Of a stretch of DNA of 64,000 bases, positions 1 through 9,700 are shown one piece after another (the stretch's first letter is position 1; each line of letters starts with the position of its first letter). The position numbers and the translations under genes were made by a program. The notes under the pieces are model-generated. The model was not told the DNA's origin. It made no database searches and saw nothing but the letters and a program-made list of their open reading frames with translations. This DNA is from Acidobacteriota bacterium (lineage in GTDB: Bacteria; Acidobacteriota; Terriglobia; Terriglobales; Acidobacteriaceae), in contig JACPYL010000012.1 of assembly GCA_016196065.1 (NCBI GenBank), forward strand, positions 1 to 64,000, written 5' to 3'.

Positions 1-1059
<1,059 letters not shown>

Positions 1060-1181
1060 AACCTGACGTCGATCTGGGTAGATCGACCACCTCCGCCCAG
1101 CTGAGGGCAGAGGTCTATTTTGTGAGTACGCTCAGACTTTAGCCCGAACATTTCATTCTCACGACTGGCACGTTCAACCTT

Positions 1182-1194
1182 ATTGTCAAAGACC
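1182..1194 (-). promoter_or_regulatory. boxA-like antitermination site in rRNA leader
   Basis: The minus strand reads GGTCTTTGACAAT, close to the boxA element (GCTCTTTnACAAT) that loads the Nus antitermination complex in rRNA leaders. It sits about 125 nt upstream of the 16S 5' end and about 80 nt downstream of the predicted transcription start, as expected. Confidence 0.6.
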
Positions 1195-1280
1195 GAATCG
1201 CTTTCCGCCTAAGCGGTGCGCTTTCTGGTCCGCACCAGACTCCCACTAGGAGAATCTCGTACGTCCTCGAAACCTGTTAA

Positions 1281-1309
1281 CCCTATCGTGTCGCAACCAA
1301 CACTGTCAA
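1281..1309 (-). promoter_or_regulatory. rRNA operon promoter
   Basis: The minus strand has a perfect -35 TTGACA (1304-1309), a 17-nt spacer and a -10-like ATAGGG (1281-1286). Transcription would start near 1274, giving a leader of about 215 nt before 16S. This is the strongest sigma70-type promoter match in the 800-bp gap between rrs and lipB. Confidence 0.7.
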
Positions 1310-1700
1310 CCCTTTGAAATCACAGGATTTCCACCTGTTATCCACAGCAGGGAGCGTCTAAACCGGCGAGAAAAACTCAAGCGCGGGATACTCGAAACGA
1401 CAGCGCAGCTACACTCTTCCGCTTGTTGATGGCGTTGCGTTTTCGGCACGCGCCAAAACGGAAGAAGGTCAATACTAAAAAGATCGCTTGGAGGTTCTGC
1501 TTTTCGCGAAACCCTTCAGGAACCTTGTTCCCGAATGCGGACTCCGAAGAAAGGGAGTCAATTAGAGGCTTTCAGAGTTTGATGCCACAGTTCGCTGCAA
1601 GGATGCAGACAAACCTAGACACTTGTTCACTTGTCCTCGACTTCAAAAGTTATACCAGAACGATAGTAGTTGTGCAAGGGGGAATCTAAGGAGTCAATCT

Positions 1701-1833
1701 GAGGGCAAAGGTGAGAGGGCAGATTGCAGAGTTAAAAGACCTTTTCACCCCTCGTCCCGGAGGACACACTTTCGCGGAACACACTGCTCCACGATGTTCA
1801 CCTCTGCAATCTGACCTCTCACCTCCGCCCTCG
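1701..1833. repeat. Family A inverted repeat pair
   Basis: The left arm (about 1701-1737) and right arm (about 1796-1833) are inverted copies of a word built from AGGTGAGAGGTCAGATTGCA, separated by about 60 bp. The same word recurs as an inverted pair at 43376-43471 and as single arms at 21035-21062 and 47847-47875. It is a REP- or MITE-like dispersed element. Confidence 0.75.
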
Positions 1834-1848
1834 CTATTTTGCGGTAGC

Positions 1849-1854
1849 TATAAT
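1849..1854 (+). promoter_or_regulatory. -10 box for lipB (near-leaderless)
   Basis: A perfect TATAAT lies 11 nt before the GTG start of lipB, and no Shine-Dalgarno is visible. The mRNA would have a leader of only a few nucleotides. There is no good -35 match. Confidence 0.5.
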
Positions 1855-1865
1855 CGAATCTGCCC

Positions 1866-2756
1866 GTGATCTCCGTCCTCCAACTCGGCCGCATCGACTA
1901 CGCCGCCGGACTGCGCATCCAGCAGGAACTGGTCGAACTCCGTAAAGCCGGACGTATCGGCGACGTGCTGCTCCTCCTCGAACACACGCCCGTCATCACC
2001 CTGGGACGCAACGCAAAAACCACGAACATCCTGCTGTCGACCGAGCAGCTCGCCTTGCGCGGAGTCGAAGTCTTCGAATGCGACCGCGGCGGCGACGTCA
2101 CCTTTCACGGCCCCGGACAACTCGTCGGCTACCCGATTTTCGATCTCCGCGGATACATCAGCTCGCAGGAAATCAGGTCTCAGGTGTCAGGTCTTAGCTC
2201 TCAGGAAAAGCCCGCCCGCAAAACCATGGGCGCGATCGACTACGTTCGCTGCCTGGAAGAAGTCTTAATTCGAACCTGCGCGGATTTTTCCATCGCCACG
2301 AAGCGCGTGGCAGGACTGACCGGCGTCTGGACCGAAGGGGATGATGTGGCTGATGTGGGGACAGGTCTTCGACCTGTCCAGGACAGGTCAGAGACCTGTC
2401 CCCACACAGCCACAGAAGCCAAGATCGCCGCCATCGGCATCCACATCTCGCGCTCCGTCACATCGCACGGCTTCGCGCTGAACGTCAACACTGACCTCAG
2501 CTACTTCAGTCTGATCGTCCCGTGCGGAATCACATCGAAGCCGGTGACTTCAATGCAAAAGCAACTAGGCCAAACGGTTATGCTTGCGGAAGTCTCAAGA
2601 TCCCTTGCAGCCAGTTTCGGCATTGTGTTCACCCGGAAAATCCGGGAAGTGCAGACTATCGAGGCACTCCACGAAAGAGCGGTCGGTACGCCACTGATCT
2701 TTCCGACCAACCTACGCCAGCTTCACGCTCACTCCGAAGAAGACTCCTGCGTGTGA
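1866..2756 (+). CDS. lipB: Octanoyl-[ACP]:protein octanoyltransferase with two in-frame repeat insertions
   Basis: LipB moves octanoate from acyl carrier protein to lipoyl domains, the first step of lipoate synthesis; lipA, the second step, is at 14703. Family motifs are intact: the N-terminal core with TPVITLGRNA, RGGDVTFHGPGQLVGYPIFD, the catalytic lysine segment AKIAAIGIHISR, NVNTDLSYF and the catalytic cysteine in LIVPCGI. At 296 residues it is well above the usual 210-240. The excess sits in two loops: about residues 99-120, encoded by a family B repeat, and about residues 158-182, encoded by a double palindrome. Both keep the frame and spare the motifs. GTG start chosen by homology to the N-terminus. 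Confidence 0.93.
   Translation: MISVLQLGRIDYAAGLRIQQELVELRKAGRIGDVLLLLEHTPVITLGRNAKTTNILLSTEQLALRGVEVFECDRGGDVTFHGPGQLVGYPIFDLRGYISSQEIRSQVSGLSSQEKPARKTMGAIDYVRCLEEVLIRTCADFSIATKRVAGLTGVWTEGDDVADVGTGLRPVQDRSETCPHTATEAKIAAIGIHISRSVTSHGFALNVNTDLSYFSLIVPCGITSKPVTSMQKQLGQTVMLAEVSRSLAASFGIVFTRKIREVQTIEALHERAVGTPLIFPTNLRQLHAHSEEDSCV
2174..2204 (+). repeat. Family B repeat arm inside lipB
   Basis: One arm of the CAGGTCTCAGGTGTCAGG-type repeat that is otherwise intergenic here (44511-44610 and 49289-49356, both inverted pairs). In lipB it is translated as part of a Ser/Gln-rich loop between the DLRGY motif and the following helix. Confidence 0.8.
2355..2405 (+). repeat. Double palindrome inside lipB
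   Basis: Outer arms GTGGGGACAGGTCT (2355-2368) and AGACCTGTCCCCAC (2392-2405) are perfect inverted copies. An inner pair, GACCTGTCC and GGACAGGTC (2371-2379 and 2381-2389), is nested between them. The element is read in frame and adds a loop just before the catalytic lysine segment. Confidence 0.85.
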
Positions 2757-2840
2757 CGCTCGTAACGTTAATCCTGCCTCTTCGCATTCTGCTTTTCTGA
2801 GTTGAACGCATAATTGAGTCGCAATCTTTCGTACCGTCAG

Positions 2841-3794
2841 ATGATCTTCTCTCGACTCAAAGCGCTTGCCCTTCTAATGCTTGCCCTCCATTCAGCGACT
2901 CACGCTGTGGCACAACCGCAGCGCGCCGCAAACGTGTTAGACCAACAACTACTGAGCGCCGCCGACGACATGAGCGTCGCGGGTGTGCGTGACTCGCTTG
3001 AGAACGGCGCTCATATCGAAGCCCGGGGGCGAAACGGTTCGACCGCGTTGATCCTCGCAACAGAGCGAGGATCGGCGGATATAGTAAAACTCCTGCTCGA
3101 TAGAGGTGCCAATGCCAATGCCCGAGATCGAAGTGGCGATACTGCGTTGGTTGAAGCTGCGAGAAGCGGGAACAATGAGCTGCTAGAGCTTCTTCTCAAG
3201 GTCTCGGATTCGCGAAACAAGAATCTCGCCCTCTTCGCGGCCGCGACGGGTGGGCCCGTAGTCATTGTCATGGAGGACCAACCCGCCGGCGCTCTGGTCA
3301 CCGGGCCCCCCATGGAAGCCCCCTGGATCAAGACCAACAGGCTTCTCCTTGAAAGTGGGGCCGATCTCGAGACCCGCGATCCGTTACAGGGGACGCCCCT
3401 CATGGTAGCCGCCTCCCACGGGCAAACGGACATTTTTGAGTTCTTACTGAACAGAGGCGCCAGCATTCACGCTAGGGACAAGTACGGCAACACGGCGTTG
3501 ATCTTGGCGGCGTGCGAGTGCGCCGCAGCAACGATGAATAGCACATACGACATCGTGAAAATGCTGCTGATTAAAGGCGCCAACCCAAATGCCCAAGCGA
3601 ACGATGGCACAACCGCGCTAATGAATGCAGCGGGCGGCTTCGGCGGTTCAGCGATTGTGGAACTACTGCTCAACAGCGGAGCCGATCCAGCGGCGAAGAA
3701 CAAAAAGGGAAATACAGCCCTGAGCCTCGCCATCAAAGCCAATCAGCCAGACAAAATTGAAATATTGAAGCGAGTGGCTGCGCACCGTCATTGA
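2841..3794 (+). CDS. Secreted ankyrin-repeat protein
   Basis: The 317-residue product starts with a signal peptide (MIFSRLKALALLMLALHSAT, cleaved near AVAQP). About seven ankyrin repeats follow, with the typical G.TALILA...G..DIVKLLL..GA..NARD pattern, in two blocks separated by a less regular stretch near residues 130-160. Ankyrin repeats bind proteins; the partner is unknown. A TTG 27 nt upstream is open in frame, but the ATG at 2841 gives a proper signal peptide. It sits between lipB and the E1-alpha gene with no evident functional link. Confidence 0.85.
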   Translation: MIFSRLKALALLMLALHSATHAVAQPQRAANVLDQQLLSAADDMSVAGVRDSLENGAHIEARGRNGSTALILATERGSADIVKLLLDRGANANARDRSGDTALVEAARSGNNELLELLLKVSDSRNKNLALFAAATGGPVVIVMEDQPAGALVTGPPMEAPWIKTNRLLLESGADLETRDPLQGTPLMVAASHGQTDIFEFLLNRGASIHARDKYGNTALILAACECAAATMNSTYDIVKMLLIKGANPNAQANDGTTALMNAAGGFGGSAIVELLLNSGADPAAKNKKGNTALSLAIKANQPDKIEILKRVAAHRH

Positions 3795-3881
3795 GGAACT
3801 AGTCGTCAACGCCTAGATCACTAGCTCGCCTCTCCCCTCTCGCGTTACCATCGTCTGTCGCCAAAAGCGCTTCTTACGACG

Positions 3882-5180
3882 ATGGCCCCAAAGAAGAAAG
3901 CCCGCTCAGCCGCCCGGAAGCCCAAAGCCCGCAGCCCGCAGCCCGCGGCTCGCAGCTCCCTCCGCACCTACTCCATCCCCGACCACCGCCTGGAAAAGCC
4001 CGCCTTCACCCTGCGCCAGGTCCGCGTCGGCGACCAGGTCCGCTACGAAGTCGAAAGCCGCGATCTTTCTCAGAAGGATCTCTCCAAACCCGCGCCTCCA
4101 CTGCGCGAATCGAAATATTTGAGCAAGCAGCAGCTCATCGAAATCTATCGCTGGATGCTCCTCAACCGCCGCATGGAGTCCGCCCTCGAAGCGCTCTACA
4201 AACAGAGCAAAGTTGTCGGCGGCGTCTACTTCGGTCTCGGACAGGAAGCCTGCTCCTGCGCCTCCGCTTTCGCTCTTCAGAAAGATGACTGGCTCGCGCC
4301 CATGATTCGCAATCAGGGATCGGTGCTGGTGCGCGGATTTTCGCCGCGCGACATCATGATGCAGTACATGGCAAAAGCGGGATCGCCTACTAAGGGACGC
4401 GACGCCTCCACTCACTTCGGCGATCACGAGACACGAAATGTCGTCTCGCCGATCTCAACTCTCGGCGACCTGATCCCCGTGCTCGCGGGCGTTGCGCTGG
4501 GTGCGCGCATGCAAGGCAGGAACCTCGCCGTCATGACTTACATCGGCGATGGAGGGCAATCCACCGGCGTTACCTACGAAGGCCTGAACTTCGCCGCCGT
4601 GCAGGATCTCGGACTTGTGCTCATCGTCGAAAGCAACATGTGGGCTTACTCCACGCCATCGAACATGCAGTTCCGCGTAGAAGACCTCGCCGAGCGTGCG
4701 ATAGCCTACGGCATTCCCGGCATCATCGTCGACGGCACCGACGCCTGCCAGGTCTACGACGCCTGCCACGAAGCCTGTGAACGCGCCCGCCGCGGCGAAG
4801 GCCCCACGCTGATCGAAGCCAAGATGATGCGCATGAAAGGCCACGCCATCCACGACGCGGCGGAGTATGTCCCGAAGCCGCTGTTTGAATACTGGAAGAA
4901 ACGCGATCCGATCGCGCGGCTAGAGAACTATCTCGTCAATACGAAGAAGTGGCTGACTGCGGATGCCAATCAAAAACTAATCGCCGAAGTAGAAGCGCAA
5001 CTCGAAGCCGACCGCGAATTCGCCGTGAACTCTCCGATGCCGACACCCGAATCCGCCGCCCCCGGCGCCTACTGCGAAAACGGCTGCCACGAGATCAAAC
5101 CGAAGTACGCGATGCCGAAGGTGCGCGGCGGCAAGAATGTGGGTCTGAAGAATTCCGACGCAGCGGTGCATTTGAAGTAA
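3882..5180 (+). CDS. pdhA: Pyruvate / 2-oxo acid dehydrogenase E1 component, alpha subunit
   Basis: Thiamine-diphosphate-dependent E1-alpha of 432 residues. The ThDP motif starts at GDGGQSTGVTYEGLNFAA and ends at ESNMWAYST, where Ser-Asn replaces the usual Asn-Asn. The HGDHETRN-like loop and a C-terminal dehydrogenase region are present. The enzyme decarboxylates a 2-oxo acid and acylates the lipoyl group of E2. No E1-beta, E2 or E3 gene is in the window, so the beta partner is elsewhere; pyruvate versus branched-chain substrate cannot be settled. The first 28 residues are Arg/Lys/Ala/Pro/Ser-rich and encoded by a dispersed repeat (3920-3962), so they may be a recent extension. Confidence 0.88.
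   Translation: MAPKKKARSAARKPKARSPQPAARSSLRTYSIPDHRLEKPAFTLRQVRVGDQVRYEVESRDLSQKDLSKPAPPLRESKYLSKQQLIEIYRWMLLNRRMESALEALYKQSKVVGGVYFGLGQEACSCASAFALQKDDWLAPMIRNQGSVLVRGFSPRDIMMQYMAKAGSPTKGRDASTHFGDHETRNVVSPISTLGDLIPVLAGVALGARMQGRNLAVMTYIGDGGQSTGVTYEGLNFAAVQDLGLVLIVESNMWAYSTPSNMQFRVEDLAERAIAYGIPGIIVDGTDACQVYDACHEACERARRGEGPTLIEAKMMRMKGHAIHDAAEYVPKPLFEYWKKRDPIARLENYLVNTKKWLTADANQKLIAEVEAQLEADREFAVNSPMPTPESAAPGAYCENGCHEIKPKYAMPKVRGGKNVGLKNSDAAVHLK
3920..3962 (+). repeat. Family D repeat in the pdhA N-terminus
   Basis: Tandem words AGCCCGCAGCCCGCAG followed by CGGCTCGCAGCTC match the intergenic element at 18671-18760, 33007-33040 and 47905-47942. Here it is translated as a low-complexity basic tail. 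Confidence 0.6.
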
Positions 5181-5215
5181 AAGCCTGACCCATCTGATTC
5201 GCTTCTACCGTTTGA

Positions 5216-5276
5216 GAACTGTCATCTTAGGAACTGTCGCCTTGTAGAACTGTCACCTTAAGAACTGTCATCCTGA
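5216..5276 (+). repeat. Four tandem 15-16 bp repeats
   Basis: Four head-to-tail copies of GAACTGTCnnCTTnn, the last merging into the left arm of the palindrome at 5265-5345. They lie just downstream of the pdhA stop codon. Confidence 0.8.
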
Positions 5277-5345
5277 ACGAAGTGAAGGACCTGTTTTCTT
5301 GTGCAGCGAAGGAAAGCAGATCCTTCACTTCGTTCAGGATGACAG
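5265..5345. repeat. Family C long palindrome (29-bp arms)
   Basis: The left arm (5265-5293) and right arm (5317-5345) are inverted copies with one mismatch and a 23-nt loop. The core word is TCATCCTGAACGAAGTGAAG. A single diverged arm occurs at 20979-21007. The hairpin could end pdhA transcription, but it has no T-tract, so it is better called a REP-like element. Confidence 0.85.
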
Positions 5346-5377
5346 CTCTCAAAAGGCTACCCACGGTCCTTCGATGC

Positions 5378-5383
5378 TATCCT
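5378..5383 (+). promoter_or_regulatory. Extended -10 box of the cyanophycinase-like gene
   Basis: TGCTATCCT ends 7 nt before the ATG at 5391, which would place the transcription start at or next to the start codon. The same TGCTATCCT word lies before the genes at 24615 (minus strand) and 63924. Confidence 0.5.
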
Positions 5384-5390
5384 GCTGCCC

Positions 5391-6389
5391 ATGATTCGCC
5401 TGCAACCGCTTCTCGCACTTGTTTTACTAACCACTGCCCTTGCCCAGCCCCCCACCTTCAAATACATCCGCATCGGCAGCCCCACCGACGTCACCACCAA
5501 AGCCACCGCTGGATACGCTCTCCTCGGCGGCGGTGAAGACCTCGACGAAGCATTCAAGTTTCTCTGCGACAAAAGTGGCGGCGGAGACTTTCTCGTCGTC
5601 CGCGCCGCCGGCGAGGACGCCTACAACGACTACATCAACAAGCTCTGCAAGCTGAATTCTGTCGCCACCCTCATCATTCCCGACCGCGACTCCACCTCCG
5701 ATCCCAAAATCGTCGACATCATCCATCACGCCGAAGCCGTCTTCATTGCCGGAGGCGATCAGGCCCGCTACATCAATTGGTGGATGGGCACTCCCGTACA
5801 GGACGCTCTCAACGCTCACATCGCCGCCGGCAAGCCGATCGGTGGAACCAGCGCCGGCCTGGCCGTGATGGGCCAGTACATCTATTCCGCGCAAGGTGAC
5901 GCCCCCGATGATGACGGCCTTCAGTCCAGTCAGGCGATGCTCAATCCGTTCATGCCGCGGGTCACCGTGCGCCGTGACTTCGTCAAGATCGACCTCTTGC
6001 AGAACACGCTCACCGACACTCACTTTGCCAAACGTGACCGTATGGGACGCACGCTCACCTTCCTTGCCCGCATTATGAAAGACGGGTGGTCTCCTGCCCC
6101 GCGCGAAATCGCCATCGACGAAAAGAGCGCCGTCCTGGTTGAACGCAACGGCAAAGCCCGCGTGATTGGCTCCGGCAAGGGTGCCTATTTCCTCTCCGTC
6201 CCCCGCGGAGGCCCCGACGTCTGCCGCGAAAACACCCCGCTCACATTTAAGGACATCGCCGTCTATCGCGGCCCGGCCGGATCATCCTTCAACCTGAAGG
6301 ACTGGACCGGCAAGGGTGGTCTCGCCTATTCCCTCTCAGTTGTAGATGGAAAGATTCAGAGCACCCAAAAAAGTGGTGAGGTCTATTAG
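5391..6389 (+). CDS. Secreted cyanophycinase-like peptidase (S51 family)
   Basis: A 332-residue protein with a signal peptide (MIRLQPLLALVLLTTALAQP). The S51 nucleophile motif GGTSAGLAVMG is present, as is the downstream DTHFAKRDRMGRTLTFLARI region typical of cyanophycinases. The upstream GGDQARYINWW is the family's substrate-pocket loop. Such enzymes cut aspartyl linkages, in cyanophycin or in peptides. No cyanophycin synthetase is in the window, so a role in scavenging external peptide is as likely. It appears monocistronic. Confidence 0.85.
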   Translation: MIRLQPLLALVLLTTALAQPPTFKYIRIGSPTDVTTKATAGYALLGGGEDLDEAFKFLCDKSGGGDFLVVRAAGEDAYNDYINKLCKLNSVATLIIPDRDSTSDPKIVDIIHHAEAVFIAGGDQARYINWWMGTPVQDALNAHIAAGKPIGGTSAGLAVMGQYIYSAQGDAPDDDGLQSSQAMLNPFMPRVTVRRDFVKIDLLQNTLTDTHFAKRDRMGRTLTFLARIMKDGWSPAPREIAIDEKSAVLVERNGKARVIGSGKGAYFLSVPRGGPDVCRENTPLTFKDIAVYRGPAGSSFNLKDWTGKGGLAYSLSVVDGKIQSTQKSGEVY

Positions 6390-6748
6390 CCCGATAGCCC
6401 GATTCACACCATCGAAAAAACAGGACGCTCCAGCCATGTTTTTAGCTTGACCCCGCACCTTGCCTCTGAGAGACTTCGGCTGCTTTCGGGGTACTGGAAA
6501 AGAAGCCGTGTCCGCGATGGACAACCTCCCCGGCCAATTCGCTTTTTTTCCCTGATCGAAAACTTGGATCGAAATTGCCATCAACGCCTCCCGCTTACGG
6601 GTGTGTTGTGTTGTGGCTTTTTCCACTTTCTTCTTTCGTGAGCACGCCTCCAAAGCAGCGGCGCACCGAACCTGGGTCCTGCCCGCGATTCGCAGTTCTT
6701 GTTATTACAGACGATACGGATACCTGGAGATCTGCTTTGGAGGCGAGA
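6390..6748 (+). other. Leader region before the first TonB receptor
   Basis: A 359-bp gap. No gene is convincing; open frames on both strands lack ribosome sites. It should carry the promoter and a long 5' leader of the receptor gene. A ribosome site (GGAGGCGAG) lies directly before the ATG at 6749. Confidence 0.5.
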
Positions 6749-9700
6749 ATGAGATTCCCACTCAATTTTCATATCCCGAACTTGGCCCGGCGCGCGGGCA
6801 TCAACGCGGCAACTCTCCTGGTTCTCCTGATCACTGGAGTCCTTTGGGCCCAGACCGGCACATCCAACATCCGCGGCATCATCACGGACGCTCAGGGACG
6901 GGTCGTCGCTGGGGCAACCGTCACCATCACTGACAATCAGACTGGATTTTCCCGCGATACCAAGACCGGCAGTCAAGGCGAGTATCAGTTTCTACAACTG
7001 CCGCCTGCGGTGTATGCCGTGTCGGTAGCCGCCACCGGATTTGCAACCCTGAAAGAGGAAGGCGTCCGGCTCATGGTGGACACTCCCGCAACCCTCAACC
7101 TCACCGTTGCGGTGCAGGGCCAGTCCGTAATTGTCGACGTGGAAGGCACAGCACCCCTGGTCAACACGACGGATGCAACTCTGGGCCATGCCTTCGGCAC
7201 CGAGAAATTGGAGAACTTGCCTTTCGAAGGTCGCGATCCAGTCGGCATTCTGAGCCTGCAGCCCGGAGTGGTCTTTATCGCTCCCAAAGGGCAAGTCAGC
7301 GAACTGCAAGACAGCCGCGGCGGGTCCGTGAATGGCGCGCGCAGCGACCAGACCAATGTGACCCTCGACGGTATCGACAATAACGACCAACTCCAGGGAT
7401 TTGCCTTTCAGGGAGCGGTCCGTTCGACGCTGGACTCTCTACAGGAGTTCAGAGTGACCACCAGCAACTCCAACGCCGATGCCGGCCGCTCATCTGGAGC
7501 GCAGGTGAGCCTGATTACCAAGAGTGGTACTAACCACCTCCACGGCTCAGCCTACGCATATAACCGCTCCAAGATCGGAGAAGCCAACGATTGGTTCAAT
7601 AAAAAAGCGCAGCTTGGTTCAGGCCTTCCCAACGTGCCACCGCATCTTGTCCGCAACACGTTCGGCGCAACTTTTGGCGGCCCGATCGTAAAAGATCGTC
7701 TCTTCTTCTTCCTCGCCTACGAAGGCCAAAGAACCCGAGAGAACCAGCAAATCACGCGTGTCGTCCCCAGCGATGATCTACGCAATGGGATCGTGAGCTA
7801 CGTTTGCGACGCGGCCGATCCCAATTGTCCATCCAACGGCATTTTCACATTGCAAGCGTCTGATTTGGCACAGCTCGATCCAAACTGCAGCACGCCGGTC
7901 CCAGGATTTCCCAATGGGACCTGCCCGTTGGGTCCGGGAGCCAATTCTGCCGTAATGGAAATCTTTCAAAAATATCCTGAGCCCAATACGGATTCTGTTG
8001 GCGACGGCCTGAACTTTCGAGGCTTCACCTTCTCGGGTCCCGCGCCTGGAAAAACCGACACCTACATCGCCAAGATTGATCTCAACCTGACGAGAAATGG
8101 CAACCACCGGTTGTTCGTGCGTGGCGGCTTGAACAACGATCACGGTCCGCTGGCCAAGGAGAGCGTTTCGCAAACCGGTGACGCCGGACCCGAATTTCCC
8201 GGGATGCCGACCAACCTCGTGGGAACCAACAACTCCAAAGGTCTGACGGTCGGATACACGGCGCTCCTGCGCAACAACCTCATCAACAATTTCCGCTACG
8301 GCTTCATCCGCCAGGGAACCAGTGAAGCGGGGCTGAAAGACAGTCACTTCGTTCAGTTCCGTGGCCTGGACAACATCCAGGGATTCGACACCTCCCTCAA
8401 CACTCACGTACCGGTACAAAATTTCGTCGATGACATCACCTGGACGAAAGGAAAACACAACCTGCAGTTCGGCGGAAATTACCGGAGAATCGACAACGTT
8501 CGTTCATCTAATTCCACGTCGTTCTTTACTGCGACCACCAATGTGTCGTGGTTGGATAACGCAGCCATCGCCAATACCGGATCCAGCTTGGATCCAGGCG
8601 CTCTGCAATTCGCCGATCTTGGTTTTCCGGCCGTGGCCGAGAGTTTCTCCAGTTCCTACGACTCCCCCGTGGCAGCGCTAGCCGGACTTGTCACCGAAGT
8701 GGACGCAAACTACAACCTCACCAAAACTCTCGCTTCTCTGCCCGAAGGCGCCTTCGTGCCGCGGCATTTCCGGTCCAATGAGTTCGAGCTCTACGGACAG
8801 GACACCTGGCGCGTGACTTCCAACTTTACTTTGACGTTCGGCCTACGCTACACCCTGCTGCAGCCTCCCTACGAGACGACCGGCACCCAGGTCGCCCCCA
8901 ACGTGAGCCTGAATGACTGGTTTAATAAGCGCGGCCAGGCCATGCTCGCCGGTCAAACCTATAACCCCCTCGTGCAGTTCGATCTCTCAGGACAGGCCAA
9001 CGGAGGAAAGCCCTATTGGGATTGGGACTACAAGAACTTTGCACCCCGCATTGCCTTCGCCTGGTCGCCCAGCGCCGATAGCGGCTTCTTGCGCAAGATG
9101 TTCGGAGGTCCCGGTAAGACTTCCATTCGCGGCGGTTACGGCATTTACTACGATCACTTCGGGGAAGGCATCACAAACAGCTTTGATCGTCAGGGATCAT
9201 TCGGCTTAACGACAGCCATATCAAACCCGGCAGCAATCCAGAACGTAGACACCACTGCGCGGTTCAGCGAGTTGCTCACCATTCCCACGGTAAGCGCACA
9301 GACAACCGACGACTGTCCTGTATCGCCGTGCTCGATCGTGGCGCCCCCGCCGACGGGAAGTTTCCCGGTCACCCCGCCGACGACCGCGTTTGCGATCACC
9401 TGGGGACTGGACGACAAACTCAAGACTCCCTATTCGCACGTAATCGATTTCTCCCTCACGCGCGAACTGCCTCGCGGCTTCGTGGTGGAGGCCTCCTACG
9501 TCGGACGTATGGCTCACCGTCTCCTGCAGGAAGAAGACTTGGCCATGCCTTTGGATATCGTGGACCCCGCGTCGAAGACGGATTACTTCTCTGCAGCCAC
9601 GCAGCTTGCCAAGGCCACCAATGCCGGCACCGATATCAGCGCCCTCGCTCCTATTCCTTATTGGGAGAATTTGTTCCCGGGAGCTGCCGGAAACCTCGGA

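Larger units (their letters stand above)
1310..1865. other. Intergenic gap between rrn promoter and lipB
   Basis: No convincing gene. It holds a single perfect DnaA box, TTATCCACA (1338-1346), the inverted repeat pair at 1701-1833, and a TATAAT box at 1849-1854 just before lipB. The open frame at 1423-1689 has no ribosome site and no recognisable protein features. Confidence 0.6.

Noticed and set aside
1310-1400. A replication origin near the DnaA box
   Set aside because: Only one perfect box, no AT-rich unwinding region and no dnaA or dnaN gene nearby.
1423-1689. 88-residue ORF in the rrs-lipB gap
   Set aside because: No ribosome site, no family feature, odd composition; treated as chance.
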